A DNA stretch of 64,000 nucleotides from assembly GCA_024760905.1 (NCBI GenBank), contig CM045729.1:46734580-46798579 (forward strand), given 5' to 3'. A program made the translations under genes and the position numbers. The stretch comes from Plotosus lineatus (taxonomy: Eukaryota; Chordata; Actinopteri; Siluriformes; Plotosidae). Below the pieces are notes generated by a model, which was given only the letters and a program-made list of their open reading frames with translations, had not been told where the DNA came from and ran no database searches. This document shows positions 20,287-32,089 of this stretch, piece after piece (position 1 is the first letter of the stretch; each line of letters opens with the position of its first letter).

Positions 20287-23200
20287 ATCACCATGAGGAA
20301 CAGGCATTTGGTTTTCAGCGGTGCATGATGCCAGTGACTGGGGGAGACATTTGTTTGCACATTGTTCTCATAGCTTGTCAAGTTTCATTCAAGAATATTT
20401 CAAGGGTTGACTTCTCAAGTGTGCATGTGTACATGCTTTGCTAAATAACATTCCGATCTCCTTCTTCAGCCCTCTTCCCTAGTACCACAATTGATGTGTT
20501 ATAGTGCCACTTATGTCACTGCTGATATATTCCGTCAGTTGTGTGCACAGCACTTAATAATGTCTATAAAGATGTATTGAAATGCATTGCTATGATTTCG
20601 GTGGTGTTCAGTGTGCTCAAGTGTAATCAAATCCCAAAACGATAAAACAGACCCACATGTTGTTGCTTAGACATCACTGTTTTATATGTAAGTGTGAAAA
20701 CCCTTCTATTGCAGTGCAAAAGTTCAGCTGCTTAGGGAAATGTGACTCCCTTCCTCTGGCTTTGGTGGAAAATTACGGTACAGGAATGCTTGGTTTGTGT
20801 TGGTGGAACTCCTACATGCTTCAGTAACCTTTCCTGCCCATCAAACAGAATTAGCTTTGAACTTCAGTGGCATAATGGCCATGTTTTGGATTTTTTTAAT
20901 ACAGATTTCTAAATGTTACCGGTCTTCACTGTTTCATTCTAATGTTCAGCTTTGTGCATCTTACGACCTACTTTCTGTCTGCAGGGTCTCTTCTGGATAT
21001 GTAAACATTTTCACTTTTCAAAAGCACCCGATATCACTCATCCCTCAGTGAGAAGTTTTAGTTGTAAATTGTAGATTTGTACCTAAAAACTGCTGAATAA
21101 ACTGTCCTAACTACAGGACAAAATATTTTCATGCACACCGTTCTCCTTTCAACACTAAGTCCTATTTGACTTTATACTATGCAGAAAAGTAATGATTTAT
21201 AATTCCAATGGTGTGAAAAAGGATGAATTCCCCTCTGAGTCTGGTTCCTCAAGATTTCTTTCCTGTCATGACCATAAGTTTCCCTTACCATTCTTGCCTC
21301 TGGTTTGCCTATTTAGGTATCTAAATCAAAGTCTACATCTGGATTTCTGTTAATAGCTGGCTATTGTTAAAAGCACTATTAAATAAAAATCAAATCGATC
21401 TGCATTAAAATAAAACAATGTCTTGAGGTATTTTTTGCTGCATGGTGCACAGTGATGTACTGGCATCTTTCCAATTCATACCCAGTGGTTGCAGGATGGG
21501 CTCTGGATTCAGCAGATCTTCTAATTAAATTATATGGTTTGTTGAGTAAGTATGTGTGGGTGAGATAGTGTCACTAGACTCTCTTTCCAGCACTTGTTGA
21601 TCTTTAATAGTCTATTCACTCTTTACATGCACTGATCAATCTTGGCCCATATAATGTGCTAACTTCCCAAAGTATTTTTGCATATATTTTAAATGTGCTA
21701 ATTCGTGGTGATTTGCAGATTTCATGACTTATGGATGTGAATTTGTCATCCTAAACAAGATTTCTGCAAATCAAAGTCTGCTCACTGGGAATACCAAAAA
21801 GAATTTCTCAGCATATGCACTTTCTTCAGGCTGGACTCTGTTTAATATGAGTTCAGGGTTTGCCTGATTAGGTTCTCCTTGAACACTACACAATTCACAA
21901 AATAAAAGTCTGCATGTTTGCTCAAGCTGGCCAGTTTTAGTACAAAAAGGTGAAGTCAGGAAAACCAGCCACACGTTTTAAGCAACTTAATGCATAACTG
22001 ATTTACAAAGGAGAAACCAGCACAGACAAACTTTGTGCTGAATATAAATCTTACGTTCTGTCTCACTTATTGAGCAAAACCATTCCTCAGTGTACACGAT
22101 GCATGTCTTCATCCCTTTGTACAGAGCTCAACATCTGGCCCCAGACACTGCATCCGCACATCCGTACAATTCTCTGGAGCTCTAAGTTTTCCAACACTGA
22201 CATGACTACATCACTGGCTAGTAAATGCTCACAAGAGTATATTCCTCAAACAGATGTTGGGTTGTTCTATTTATCTCTGTGCTGGGATTTGGAGACCATG
22301 GGAATTGGACCATTTTATGAGCCTAATTTTTTTTTGAGACAAATTCCCATAACAGAAACTTGCTACCAGAGGCCTCATAGGCTTTTATTATGTAATGGTG
22401 TCCAGGAAATGACACTATACTGAGATGAAGAAGTTGATGCACACCCTTATTTGCCTGTCCCTGTTTTGCCTGTTCTAGTTTCCCTCTCATTTGCTATTCT
22501 GCAAGTTTGTGACATCCTAAATACGCCTGTAAGCTAAAAGAAGCAGGATTTCTTGTAGAAAAGAGAAATCTAAATGAAATTCCTCTCTAGTGGAGGTCAT
22601 TGTCTAATTCTGTAACATAGTCTCTCTACAGTGTGTGAAAGCCTGTAGTCCTGCTGACCCAGTACCCCTTCAGGCTGCAGTGTCTTCCTACATCAGGGTT
22701 TTTAAAAGTGGCCCAAATGGATACTCGAGTCAGATAAATAGGACAATCCAGAAGATTTTGCCAACCAAAGGTGACAACATGCAAGTTCTCCTTGCGCACT
22801 CAATTATTTTGATTTTAGGTTAAGCTTTTGCACATATAACAGCTATTGATATGGTTAGGCCTGCGGTGGTAGTGCAGAGGCAGGGAACACCACATCTTTC
22901 AGGCAGCCCTCCTTCCCCCATTGATGACATGCACTGTCCTCAGGCAGGGCACGGCAGCCTTGCCACAAAGGAGCACCAGCTTTGAAATTAGAGCTTCATG
23001 GTCTTTCACTGGCACAAATACACTCACACACACAGCTGCTCACTACATCTATGAGAACGAAGATGCTGAATGAATGTGCGTGTGTGCGTTTTGTGTGCAG
23101 ATCCTTTTGCTTTCATCAGTCCCACACACTGACTATTGTGTGAATGAATGCATGCCTGTTCCTGAATTAATCCACTCCTTGCAGCAAGGACAGCATGTAA

Positions 23201-23512
23201 ACCTGGACACTGTGAAATGGTGCATGCGTTGAGAACTTGGTTTAATTTTGGTCAGTAGTCGTTTGTGATCAGTGTTGCTTCATGTGATTCTGTGTGACTG
23301 GTCTGTTGGGCTGCACAGTTTTGACCGAGAACTGCAGTAAAGTACTGTATTACTGATCTGCAACAAGAATATTACAGATACTGGGGACTATAACTGTGCA
23401 GTAAATATCAGGATGAGTTATCTCACAGTATACACTGGACATTATCACGTCACTTAGTATTTTAATTCAAATGATAAAATGTTAAAACCTCCCAAAAAAA
23501 AGTTGGGAGCAT
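20287..23512. other. 3.2 kb of unique noncoding DNA
   Basis: The longest stretch with no recognisable transposon. No exon with both splice signals and a plausible frame was found. It is a candidate for retained intronic or regulatory sequence, but I see no specific element. Confidence 0.5.
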
Positions 23513-23535
23513 AATGTTGGAATTGAAATTCACCA

Positions 23536-23539
23536 CACA

Positions 23540-23610
<71 letters not shown>
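23536..23610. repeat. (CA)n microsatellite
   Basis: About 75 bp of CA repeats followed by a short AT/GT run that leads into the end of MITE A. Confidence 0.95.
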
Positions 23611-23618
<8 letters not shown>

Positions 23619-23627
23619 GTATATACA

Positions 23628-23792
23628 CAGTCAGCCCCTTACTTACGAAACCCCCTTGGGTTACGTAAACCCCTTTCTGGGTTACAAAAAACATTTTCCG
23701 AAGTTTTCGTCCCCGGGATACGAAAACAACCTCCTCTTAAGAAAAGCGCCAAATGCGCCATCGAAAATTCAAACGCGCCAATCAAAACTCGT

Positions 23793-23827
<35 letters not shown>

Positions 23828-24134
23828 CTTGAGAGAGAGAGAGATAGAGACAGAAGGAGGCTTAACTCTTTAGTTTTTAATTTAGTTTTTTAAGTTGTTT
23901 AATTCAGTAAATGTTTAATAAATGTGGCGCATGTGAGAAAAATGCGGATCTTCTGGACCTCCAATCCATCAAGGAATCAAGATAAAGTTGAGTTTGGACC
24001 TCCAATGTGTCAAGTAGGGAATGCGCTTTGAATTCCACATCTTAAAATGCCCCCGGCGTCCTGCTTGTGGGCGTGGCCCGCAGCGCCACAATAAACATTT
24101 AATGTGTATACAATACACATTTAATGCATACTCT

Positions 24135-24167
<33 letters not shown>

Positions 24168-24422
24168 ATAAAAATGTTTAATAATGGTTTAATATGTTAA
24201 TAAAATGTTAAAATGGTTTAGTAAATAATTTTCTTTTACTTTTAACATATATTTCATAAAAAAATTGGTGTACTTTTATCATTTATAAAGGGTTAATGGG
24301 GTACTCTTGGGAGCCTTGGAACGAACCAGGCGTTTTACATGTAAAATGCGCCCCTACTTATGAAACTCCCGCGTTACAAAAAAGGCGCTGGAACGGATTA
24401 ATTTCGTAAGTAGGGGACCTAC

Positions 24423-24424
<2 letters not shown>
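23628..24424 (-). mobile_element. MITE A copy
   Basis: Starts CAGTCAGCCCCTTACTTAC; read backwards from 24424 it starts CAGTAGGTCCCCTACTTAC, with TA outside on the right. Internal order is the reverse of the copy at 10000, including GGAACGAACCAGGCGTTTTAC and the (TG)n tracts at 23790-23817 and 24138-24164. Confidence 0.8.

Positions 24425-24471
<47 letters not shown>
24425..24471. repeat. (TG)n microsatellite
   Basis: TG tract directly abutting the right end of MITE A and followed nine bases later by another Tigger-like end. Confidence 0.95.
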
Positions 24472-24474
<3 letters not shown>

Positions 24475-24479
24475 CCACA

Positions 24480-25110
24480 CAGTAATACCTCAGCTAACTA
24501 ATTTAATCCGTTTCGAGGGCAAACTCATAAGCCGAAAAGTTCGTTAGATGAAACAATTATTCCCATTAGAAATAACAGAAAACCAATTAATCCATCTCAA
24601 CCTAATGTGGACCTAATAGATCAAAGATAAACGTATAAAAACAATACGTACTGAGGGGTCAGTGGTGGTCTAGTGGGATAAGGCGCCGGATCGCTGATCC
24701 AAAGGTTGGGGGTTCGAGTCCCACTCTCCACAAGGTTGTCACTGTCCCCCCCCCAGTGCAGCTAACTGGGTTATCAAAGGCCGGCCATGTCTCTCTCACT
24801 GTCTATGGTGTGAGGCATGTAAAAGAACCATTGCTGACTTTCGTAAAAAGAGTAGGCTGCAAAGCCGTCAGCGTGTTTCCACCCTGCGATGGCCTGGCGA
24901 GCTGTCCAGGGTGTACTCTGCCCTCGCCCTGAGTTGGTTGGGATGGGCACCAGCCTCCCCGCGACCCTAATTAGGATGAAGCGGTTACAGAAAATGAACT
25001 GAACTGATGAATGAACGTATTTATAATGATACATGCACATTAACATTAATAATAATTATTAATAAGTAATCATAAAACAACAATAAACAATATGTCAACT
25101 CACCCTTTCG
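24480..25110 (+). mobile_element. Tigger-like element split by an S1b SINE
   Basis: CAGTAATACCTCAGCTAACT and AAAACCAATTAATCCATCTC at the left resemble Tigger termini. After the SINE the sequence resumes at GTATTTATAATGATACATGC. The right terminus is not recognised. Confidence 0.5.
24653..25014 (+). mobile_element. S1b SINE with L2-type tail
   Basis: Head GTGGTGGTCTAGTGGGATAA and B box GGTTCGAGTCCCAC, S1 core through GCCGTCAGCGTGTTTCC, then GATGGCCTGGCGAGCTGTCC and the L2-type tail ending AATGAACTGAACTGATGAA. Near-identical 7-bp repeats ACGTACT/ACGTATT flank it at 24646 and 25015. Confidence 0.85.
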
Positions 25111-25553
25111 ATCATTGACTGTGGCGAAGATGTCACGTGGGCTGGCAGGAGGTGGTGCTTAACAGAGGAGGAGGAGGAGGAAGAGGAGAATTTTGTGCAT
25201 GTGCACACTACGAATGCCAGCGAGGAAAGGGTTGTAGTGAGCTCCCACAAGGGCAGGGCTTTTCAAATAGTGGGGTGTACCCCTACAAGGTGTGATGCTG
25301 GGGGGGATGACCCTGGGGAACATGCTTTTTAGCCATACTGTACTATAATTAAATGTAATTGCTTATCCACACCAGTAGATGGCAGTAGTGCTCATTGTCG
25401 TGCTCTGGTGTCGGAAAAAGAATCGAACAAACGATATGAAGTGCAGTAAACACTATTTATAGTCGCTGGGGGTTGCTGGGGGTCGCTGGGGGGGTGAAAT
25501 GTATTTTTATTTCTGGAGGGGGCGTCATAGAAAATAACTAAGAGGCACTCGGT
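25111..25553. other. Noncoding stretch, possible hAT-like fragment
   Basis: CAGGGCTTTTCAAATAGTGG at 25253 resembles a hAT-type terminus. There is no matching end. A small GGAGGA run lies at 25163-25190. Confidence 0.35.
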
Positions 25554-25765
25554 TCTCAGAGTCAAATTGTTTCTTTGTTCGTTTTAATTTGTATTTTTTG
25601 TTTGTTCATGTTTTGCACTATGCTTGTCTATGATCGGTCGACCCTACTACAACTATGAGCAGCTTCAGCGTCGGACAACTAAGCATGCAACACCTATTTT
25701 CTATCTATTCTATGCTATGGCAGCTCAATGCTAGCGGTTAGCTAGTGGTTACCGGTTAAGCCTAG
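25554..25765 (+). repeat. 5' UTR region of a non-LTR LINE
   Basis: TCTCAGAGTCAAATTGTTTC to CTATGATCGGTCGACCCTAC recurs at 42556-42680 directly upstream of the same endonuclease start. This is therefore the shared 5' end of one LINE family. Confidence 0.6.
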
Positions 25766-25985
25766 GTGGAGTTCTCAGAGGCTTGGTTAGCACTTCCGGC
25801 CATACTACTTGAAAATGTTCAGTCCCTGCGAAACAAGATGGACGAGCTTCATGCTCAGATTGCAGCGCAGAGGGATCTACAGGACTGTGTTTCTGTGAAA
25901 CATGGCTCGAGGAGAGTACACCCAATAAGGCGATTTATACCATCCGGCTACACAGCCTTCATCCCCTCCGATCTTATAGCTGTAT
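25766..25985 (+). pseudogene. LINE endonuclease N-terminus, truncated
   Basis: Encodes ENVQSLRNKMDELHAQIAAQ followed by RDLQDC and, out of frame, the region that in the sister copy reads CFCETWLEES and GYTAF. This is the start of the apurinic-type endonuclease domain of an L2/CR1/Rex-like LINE. The frame is disrupted before the CETW motif and the rest of the ORF is missing. Confidence 0.6.
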
Positions 25986-26332
25986 AGTGCAAAACATGAA
26001 CAAACAAAACAACAAATTAAAACGAACCATAGCACGCTAGCTCTGCTAGTAGCATGCTAGCTCTGCTAGTAGCATGCTAGCTCCGCTACTAGCATGCTAG
26101 CTCTGCTTAGTTATACATGCCCTTGTAGCTGTACCGGGCATAGTGCAAAACATGAACAAACAAATAAAACAAATTAAAATGAACCATAGCATGCTAGCTC
26201 CGCTAGTAGCATGCTAGCTCTGCTTATTTATACACGCCCTTGTAGCTGTACCGGGCATAGTGCAAACCATGAACAAACAAAACAACAAATAAAACAAATT
26301 AAAACGAACAAAGAAACAATTTGACTCTGAGA
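25975..26332. repeat. Tandem and inverted repeats derived from the LINE 5' end
   Basis: Four 20-bp units (AGCATGCTAGCTCTGCTAGT and variants) fill 26033-26110. The 20-bp unit returns at 26187-26222 inside a larger duplication of the TAGTGCAAAACATGAACAAAC segment (25986, 26140, 26258). The last segment, 26255-26332, is the reverse complement of 25554-25628. Confidence 0.85.
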
Positions 26333-26335
26333 ACT

Positions 26336-26805
26336 CCCATCTTGGAGACGTCACTCCAATGTAAAAGGACATGAAGAGTACTGTAATAAAGTTTATACTT
26401 TTGGTATCGTTTGTTAAACATACTACAGAAAACAAAATCTCACGCATAAACATGAACTTAGGTACTGTACTAGAATAATAATTGAAAAAGATTTTAATAC
26501 AACAGTTCAAATAAAGGAGAAAGTCTTATTTCTTCAGACGAGACATCCAGCGTTTTCCATCGCTTCGCCAGAGAAGACCAGTTTGAGTGGTATCATAGAG
26601 CTTAACTGGTAATTAAAACACAAATAAAAAAGAGGCTCATTGACAACTTGTACGCGAATGGGTAAAAAGGGGCAGTACATCAGCTCAACCAATCAGCAGA
26701 AAGGAGGACAGCCATTGGCTGAATTTGAATCACGTGCCGGTTGCTGGGCAGACCACGTGTAGTCAAACCGTGAGTGCAAAACCGCAAATAGTCAAGGGCC
26801 TACTG
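26336..26805 (-). mobile_element. MITE B, uninterrupted
   Basis: Read backwards from 26805 it starts CAGTAGGCCCTTGACTATTT with TA outside. It then matches the B copies at 3400-4217 and 42123-42500 in order. It preserves CTGGTAATTAAAACACAAA at 26606, the empty counterpart of the SINE site at 3659. The other end is not sharply defined. Confidence 0.75.
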
Positions 26806-26845
26806 TATTTAAAACAAAAAAAAAAAACGTGATGCACTGAAGCCG

Positions 26846-26846
<1 letters not shown>

Positions 26847-26888
<42 letters not shown>

Positions 26889-26907
26889 ATATGTGTGTAT
26901 GGGGGTA
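26847..26907. repeat. (TG)n microsatellite
   Basis: TG tract of about 34 bp followed by TATGTGTATATGTG. Confidence 0.95.
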
Positions 26908-27045
26908 ATACTTCTGATTTGCATCATAAAAGTTTGGCATTGGTTTTACGTCGGATACCCTTCCTGACACAACCCTCTGCATTTCTTCGGGTTTGGGACC
27001 GGCATAAGGGGGAGAGACACTGGTTAGTGTCCACTGGTTAGTGGA
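26908..27045 (+). repeat. S6 SINE-like fragment
   Basis: GGTTTTACGTCGGATACCC, CTTCCTGACACAACCCTCTG and TTGGGACCGGCATAAGGGGG then GAGAGACACTGGTTAGTG recur at 55300-55400. The first motif is also present, reversed, in S1a tails. Confidence 0.6.
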
Positions 27046-27139
27046 ATCAAATTAAAGTTGAGTTTGCCAAGCAGGAAATGCGCTTTGAATTCCACGTCTT
27101 GTGGGCGTGGCCCGCAGCATGCGCGTGAGAGATAGAGAG

Positions 27140-27189
<50 letters not shown>

Positions 27190-27489
27190 ATAAAAAAAGT
27201 TTAATAATGGTTTAATTAATAAATATGTTAATAAAATGGTTTACTATGTTAATAAAATGTTTAAATGGTTTAATAAATAATTTTCTTTTACTTTGAACAC
27301 ATATTTCATACAAAATTGGTGTACTGTTAGCATTTTTAAAGGGTTTATTGGGTTTATCCAGTCCAAAGACTGGAGACTTGGAACGAATTAGGCGTTTAAC
27401 ATTTAAGATGCGACTTCTACTTATGAAATCCCCGCTATACGAAAATGGATCTGGAAGGGATTAATTTCATAAGTTGGGGGCTGACTGTG
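27046..27489 (-). mobile_element. MITE A, one end only
   Basis: The end read backwards from 27489 is CAGTCAGCCCCCAACTTAT. The TTAATAAA-rich middle and (TG)n tract (27142-27188) are present, then GTGGGCGTGGCCCGCAGC. The opposite terminal repeat is missing. Confidence 0.7.
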
Positions 27490-27505
27490 TATATATGTAT
27501 ATATA

Positions 27506-28232
27506 TCATATTTGACATGATAAGCACCTAGGGCACTTTAAAAATTGGAATGGGTGGGTGCTAATTAAAGTGTTACCAGTGCAGTGGAATGGTAAGTCCT
27601 TATTACCAATGAGGTGGAAAACCTGAATGATAACAGAACAATAAAAGAGTTTTACTGGTATTTGTGTTATTCATTTTGTGGTATCAACCAAACTACTTAC
27701 ATGAAAGCTGGAAATAAACAGAAAACAGCATAATTAAAAAAAAAGACATGTGTGTATGTACTGTATACGTTGAACCAATCAACACGAACATAAACAAAAG
27801 CACATGGCCAGGAACGTCCTTAAATTTCTGAAGTTATTGAGTGGAAGAATTGGTTGAATAATACTCATTACTTTCTGATTGGTCAATAGCTGGCTCTTCA
27901 CTCCATTCATTCAGAGCATCCGATAGTTTCGAATGGTTCATCGGTTGTTGGACATTTACCAAGAGAAAACAGCAAAAAATCCTATTTTTTAAAGCAGGGC
28001 GGAACAATCAAATGTGTTGTTACTGATGAACATTATAGACATTCCCTAGTGGCAGGGGTCTTGTAATGCCGGGTAAACTCACTTTTACAGGCAGTGAATG
28101 CCTCATTTTATGGTTACAGAGGCGGCTCAAATAAAATTGGTAAGTTTGATCCAGGATTTTCCTACCAATACACATGGGCGGTTATTAGATGTAAAAGCAA
28201 AAACATGCGGGGGGGGGCGCTGCTTATTGGAG
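27506..28232 (+). mobile_element. MITE D without SINE
   Basis: Starts TCATATTTGACATGATAAGC after TATA and follows the D copy at 10995 throughout (GTTACCAGTGCAGTGGAA, CATGGCCAGGAACG, GTTCATCGGTTGTTGGAC). It lacks the S3 insertion. The right terminus is degraded around a G-run. Confidence 0.75.
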
Positions 28233-29420
28233 CACATTTCCACTTTGTGATCCCCGATATCTCATAGTCCAGAAACATTTAAGGAACGTTTGGTCACAGT
28301 TAACATAAGGCTTCATTTTTTTCCAAACAGGTGACGGACTGGGTGTAAGGGGTCAGTTGTTATGGTATTGACCCTGTTGAGGCAACGGGACCTGGTGGTA
28401 GTGTCCGCGGATGGCAGAGAGCAGGCGATGATTCCCCCCCCCCCCCCCCCCCCGCAGTGTTTATGCAAGTACATGCTGTCAACTAGAGATCTTAACAAGA
28501 AATTACTGCAGTTTGTGCCATCAGCACTGTTCTCATTAGGCTAAATTGGCACAACAGTGGTGCAAATTATTTTAGATTGGCGCAAGGCATTATTGGGGCT
28601 GTGCCAGTATTTTTTTTCCTGTCCTTGTTTTAAGTTCTACAATCTACAACTTGTTCATAAATAATGTTAAACAGCTGTCAAAATGTTTGGTATCTATCGG
28701 GAATACATCAATTCACGAATGAGGCATTTCAGGGCAGACTGGTTCCCGTACCACCAAGATCGCACTATGTTATATGCAAAATGAATGCGTTCTATGAATG
28801 CTTCCCTGAACGTTTAGATTAAAATGGACTGTTTTTTGACAAAAACAAAGCGTGATACATCAACAGCATGTAGCCAGAATGCCGAGAAGGAAAGCGCTAG
28901 CGGTAGTGATAGTTCCACTGAAACTGAATGTGACAGTGTCTGTGTCTGTGATCATGATAATGTTATAACACATGGAGAAGCATAAAGAGAAGAAATGTCC
29001 AAGCATCAGTAAGGCTGTCAGACAGTGATTCTGATTCAGAAGACAATTTTTATGACTGATTTCAAGTTCATATTAGAACTTGTTGTTTTCACTAGTTAAA
29101 CAATAAATTGTAAGTGATCTACAAACTATGAATAAAAGTTAAAACCAGTGAAATTCTGTCAGTACATGCACAGATTCTTGTTTTTAAAATTTTTTAATCA
29201 ACAATTTTGTCGCCAGATGGCCCCAGAATTCATGTTTCAATTTCAAGTTTTGAAAAATTTTCTTGGGGAGGTCCCCCAGACCCCACCCCTTCAGGAGATG
29301 GACACCCTCCTCGCACTTTGCAGACAATGCCACCGGTGTCCGAATCATCTAAACACGGGCCCAAGCTCAATTCTCCTTAATGGGATCACTGGGCATCAAT
29401 AATAGCTGATCATTATATTA
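28233..29420. other. Noncoding stretch with a possible hAT-like ORF relic
   Basis: Contains a C17 homopolymer at about 28436-28453. A 53-codon frame at 28824-28985 begins MDCFLTKTKR and is rich in Ser, Glu and Asp. It resembles the N-terminus of zinc-finger hAT/ZMYM-type transposase proteins, but the match is too short to call. Confidence 0.3.
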
Positions 29421-30303
29421 AACACGAGGGTTAGTACATGTATTAATGTTTTAACTACTGGGCTCAGTAGTATCATCGATGACATTGTAGGAATAATGTA
29501 GGCCAACATATTACACACATACGGACCGCTTTTCCTGAAATATTTTTTTCTTTCTGACTCTGTTTGCTTGTTTTTTGTTTTTTTCAATCCTCACAGGCTC
29601 AGTTTTTCACTTCCTCTGTCTCTATCTTCTTTCCTTTTTTCTAACTCGTTTACATGTGGGATTAGGATGTATGTGTTTCAGATTTCCTGGGTTAGACAGA
29701 AGCTTGTAGGAGATTGAGTTCCGCTCCAGCGTTAATCACTCCATTTTATTTGATGTCACTGCTGTATAGCGGACATGATGGGAGCAGGGACATTGGTCCT
29801 GCATTAGGTTTCCTCATGCACCCAAGCACTGCTGTTTGAATTATGTTATGACTTTTAAATGTAGCATGTAACCTTGTTGAGTATTTTGTCATAAAGAGGT
29901 CTTGATGGTGAAAGATGATGCATGGTGGTTTTTATACAAAACTGAATTAATGCCAGTACAGTAATTAAATTCTCATTACCAAATAAGTAAATCTGATTTG
30001 TTACTGGCCCATTAAGACTGATGTCACTTTCTAATTTGCTGATGGTAAGATTAGCTGCAGCCTTGCATATTTAGGACCTGGGAGTTGGTCAGATGTAAAT
30101 GCATCCATGGGAGGGCTATCACAATACCAAGAAATGCAAAATGGACTGAGTACATACAGCTTAGTCTGCATTTCCTGTATGTGTTGACTAAGAAGGGGAA
30201 CAGTCTCATGACTATTCCTAATGTTTATTCCAACTATTTTATGACAGGAAAAACTGGAGATTTATCCACTTGAGGGTGTGATATGGTTTACACAAGGTAC
30301 ATT
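29421..30303. other. Noncoding stretch, nothing recognised
   Basis: Unique AT-rich sequence. Confidence 0.5.
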
Positions 30304-30600
30304 GCAATCTTCTTCTTTTGCTTAATCCGTGGTCGGGTCATGGGGGAAGCAGCCTAAGCAGTGATTTTCAGACGTCCCTCTCACCAACCACTTCCTCCAA
30401 CTCTTACAGAGAGGACCCCGAGGCGTTCCCGGATAAGCCAAGAGTCTTTGTCCCTCCAGCGTGTTCTGGGTTGGCCCCATGGTTCCTTCTTGGTTGGACA
30501 TGCCTGAAACATCACAAGGAGGCGTTTCAGGGGGCAATCTAATCAGAAGTGTTTGTCACCTTGATTGGCTCCTCTCAACGCAGATCATTGTGATCATTCA
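30304..30600 (-). repeat. LINE-derived 3' fragment
   Basis: The segment with CTCACCAACCACTTCCTCC, GGTTCCTTCTTGGTTGGACA and ATTGGCTCCTCTCAACGCAG has the composition and order of a common teleost LINE end. The clade is not assigned. The 71-codon frame on the - strand is not continuous with any RT motif. Confidence 0.45.
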
Positions 30601-32052
30601 TATGCGCCCTTTACATTTCATTTTATGGGGTTTTTTTTTTTTTTTTTCTTCTTGCTTTAGCTTTTGACAATTTTAGGCAGAATTGCAGCTTAGTTATGTA
30701 TCAGGCAATGTGAATATTTAGATTGTGGCATGCACATACTCATGAGGGAAATCAATTGAGACATTTTCCCCTTGCTTAAGTGACGTGTGCAGTTGTAAAG
30801 TGGAAACTGCTTGACCAGAGAGAAGTGGAAATGCATGTGATAAGAATATGTATAACAGCCACACATTCGACAGTTCGTGCTGTAAGTAGCAGGATCCCTA
30901 AATTCCAGTTCTAGAAAAGTAAAGTCAAGGAAAGAGATTTTATGTTATGTGGTTGAGCTTCAGGTGAAAGTTTTCTGAATTTACTTATTTGGTTCATAGT
31001 GAGCTTTCAATGCTACCAGCTTCCAGCTGTTCTTTACAGTTCAGCCAGTGTACTGTAGACCAGAGGATTTACAGCTACTGGATTTATGCATGCTCTGCAG
31101 AAAATGAGCTCGAAGTGGAATTCTTAAACACATCAATGAATTATTGTGCATGGCTTGAAATAATGGACCTTTAATTATTTTTTTGGCAGGGTGATTGAGG
31201 AATTATTTTCATTTCCGAAGCCTCTGTGTACTTGGATCAAGCAGAACCCAACCAAAGGTAAGCACTTCATAGTACTAGCATTAACAGACAAAGCTTTTAA
31301 TAGTTGTTTTAATAGAACTGTTAGTTTTTTATTTCTCTGTGGTCGCTTCGTTATTCTGTGGCAAAAATACCTAATTTTTTAGAAGAGATGTGAATATTCC
31401 ATACAGAATAATAACATTTTTGAAAAGAACATAACGTCTGGGTCGAACAGACCATGCTGAATCAACCTCAAATGGGCAAATTTCACAAAGTCTCACATAA
31501 TATTGGCTGAAGTCAGTATTTGGCAGCCTGCTTGCTAGCAAGTCTTGCTTAGGTGGATGATTCCATGTAAAAGTGAAACCATGTGGGGGTCATACAGCAC
31601 TTTGTGAGCATTTTCCTCTGAGAGTCTCTGATGTTGCTGAATTACAGCCCTGTGTGTCTGCTGGCCTGTTATCACTGCACCACGGCTGCAGCTTGCCACA
31701 GATTTCGTCACACGTGTTATTAACCCCCTCTTACCCTGGTAAAGATGGAAAAACCTCACCTCCTCTCCTTCCATGGGCTTTGTAGAGCTCCATGGGCTCC
31801 TGCTTGTTTGCTGTAGCTGTCTGTTTTAGCTTGGTGCTAATGAGATGGGACATCTGGGTGCTTCACTGGCACGAGCAGAGCACCTTACAGCTCAGCATTC
31901 CTGGAACAGGAAATTAGGAGAGCTAGATGTAATCTCTATAGTATTTACTTAATTATTCTTTTAGGTTACTTTTTAAAGTTTTGTCTGGCAGTGTGGCAAA
32001 ACAGAGGGATATTAATGACAATATATACATGTGTGTGTGTCTGTGTGTATGT

Positions 32053-32089
<37 letters not shown>

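Noticed and set aside
26033..26110. A regulatory array of repeated binding sites
   Set aside because: The 20-bp units sit within wider duplications of a LINE 5' end and show the drift of slippage products. There is no independent sign of regulation.
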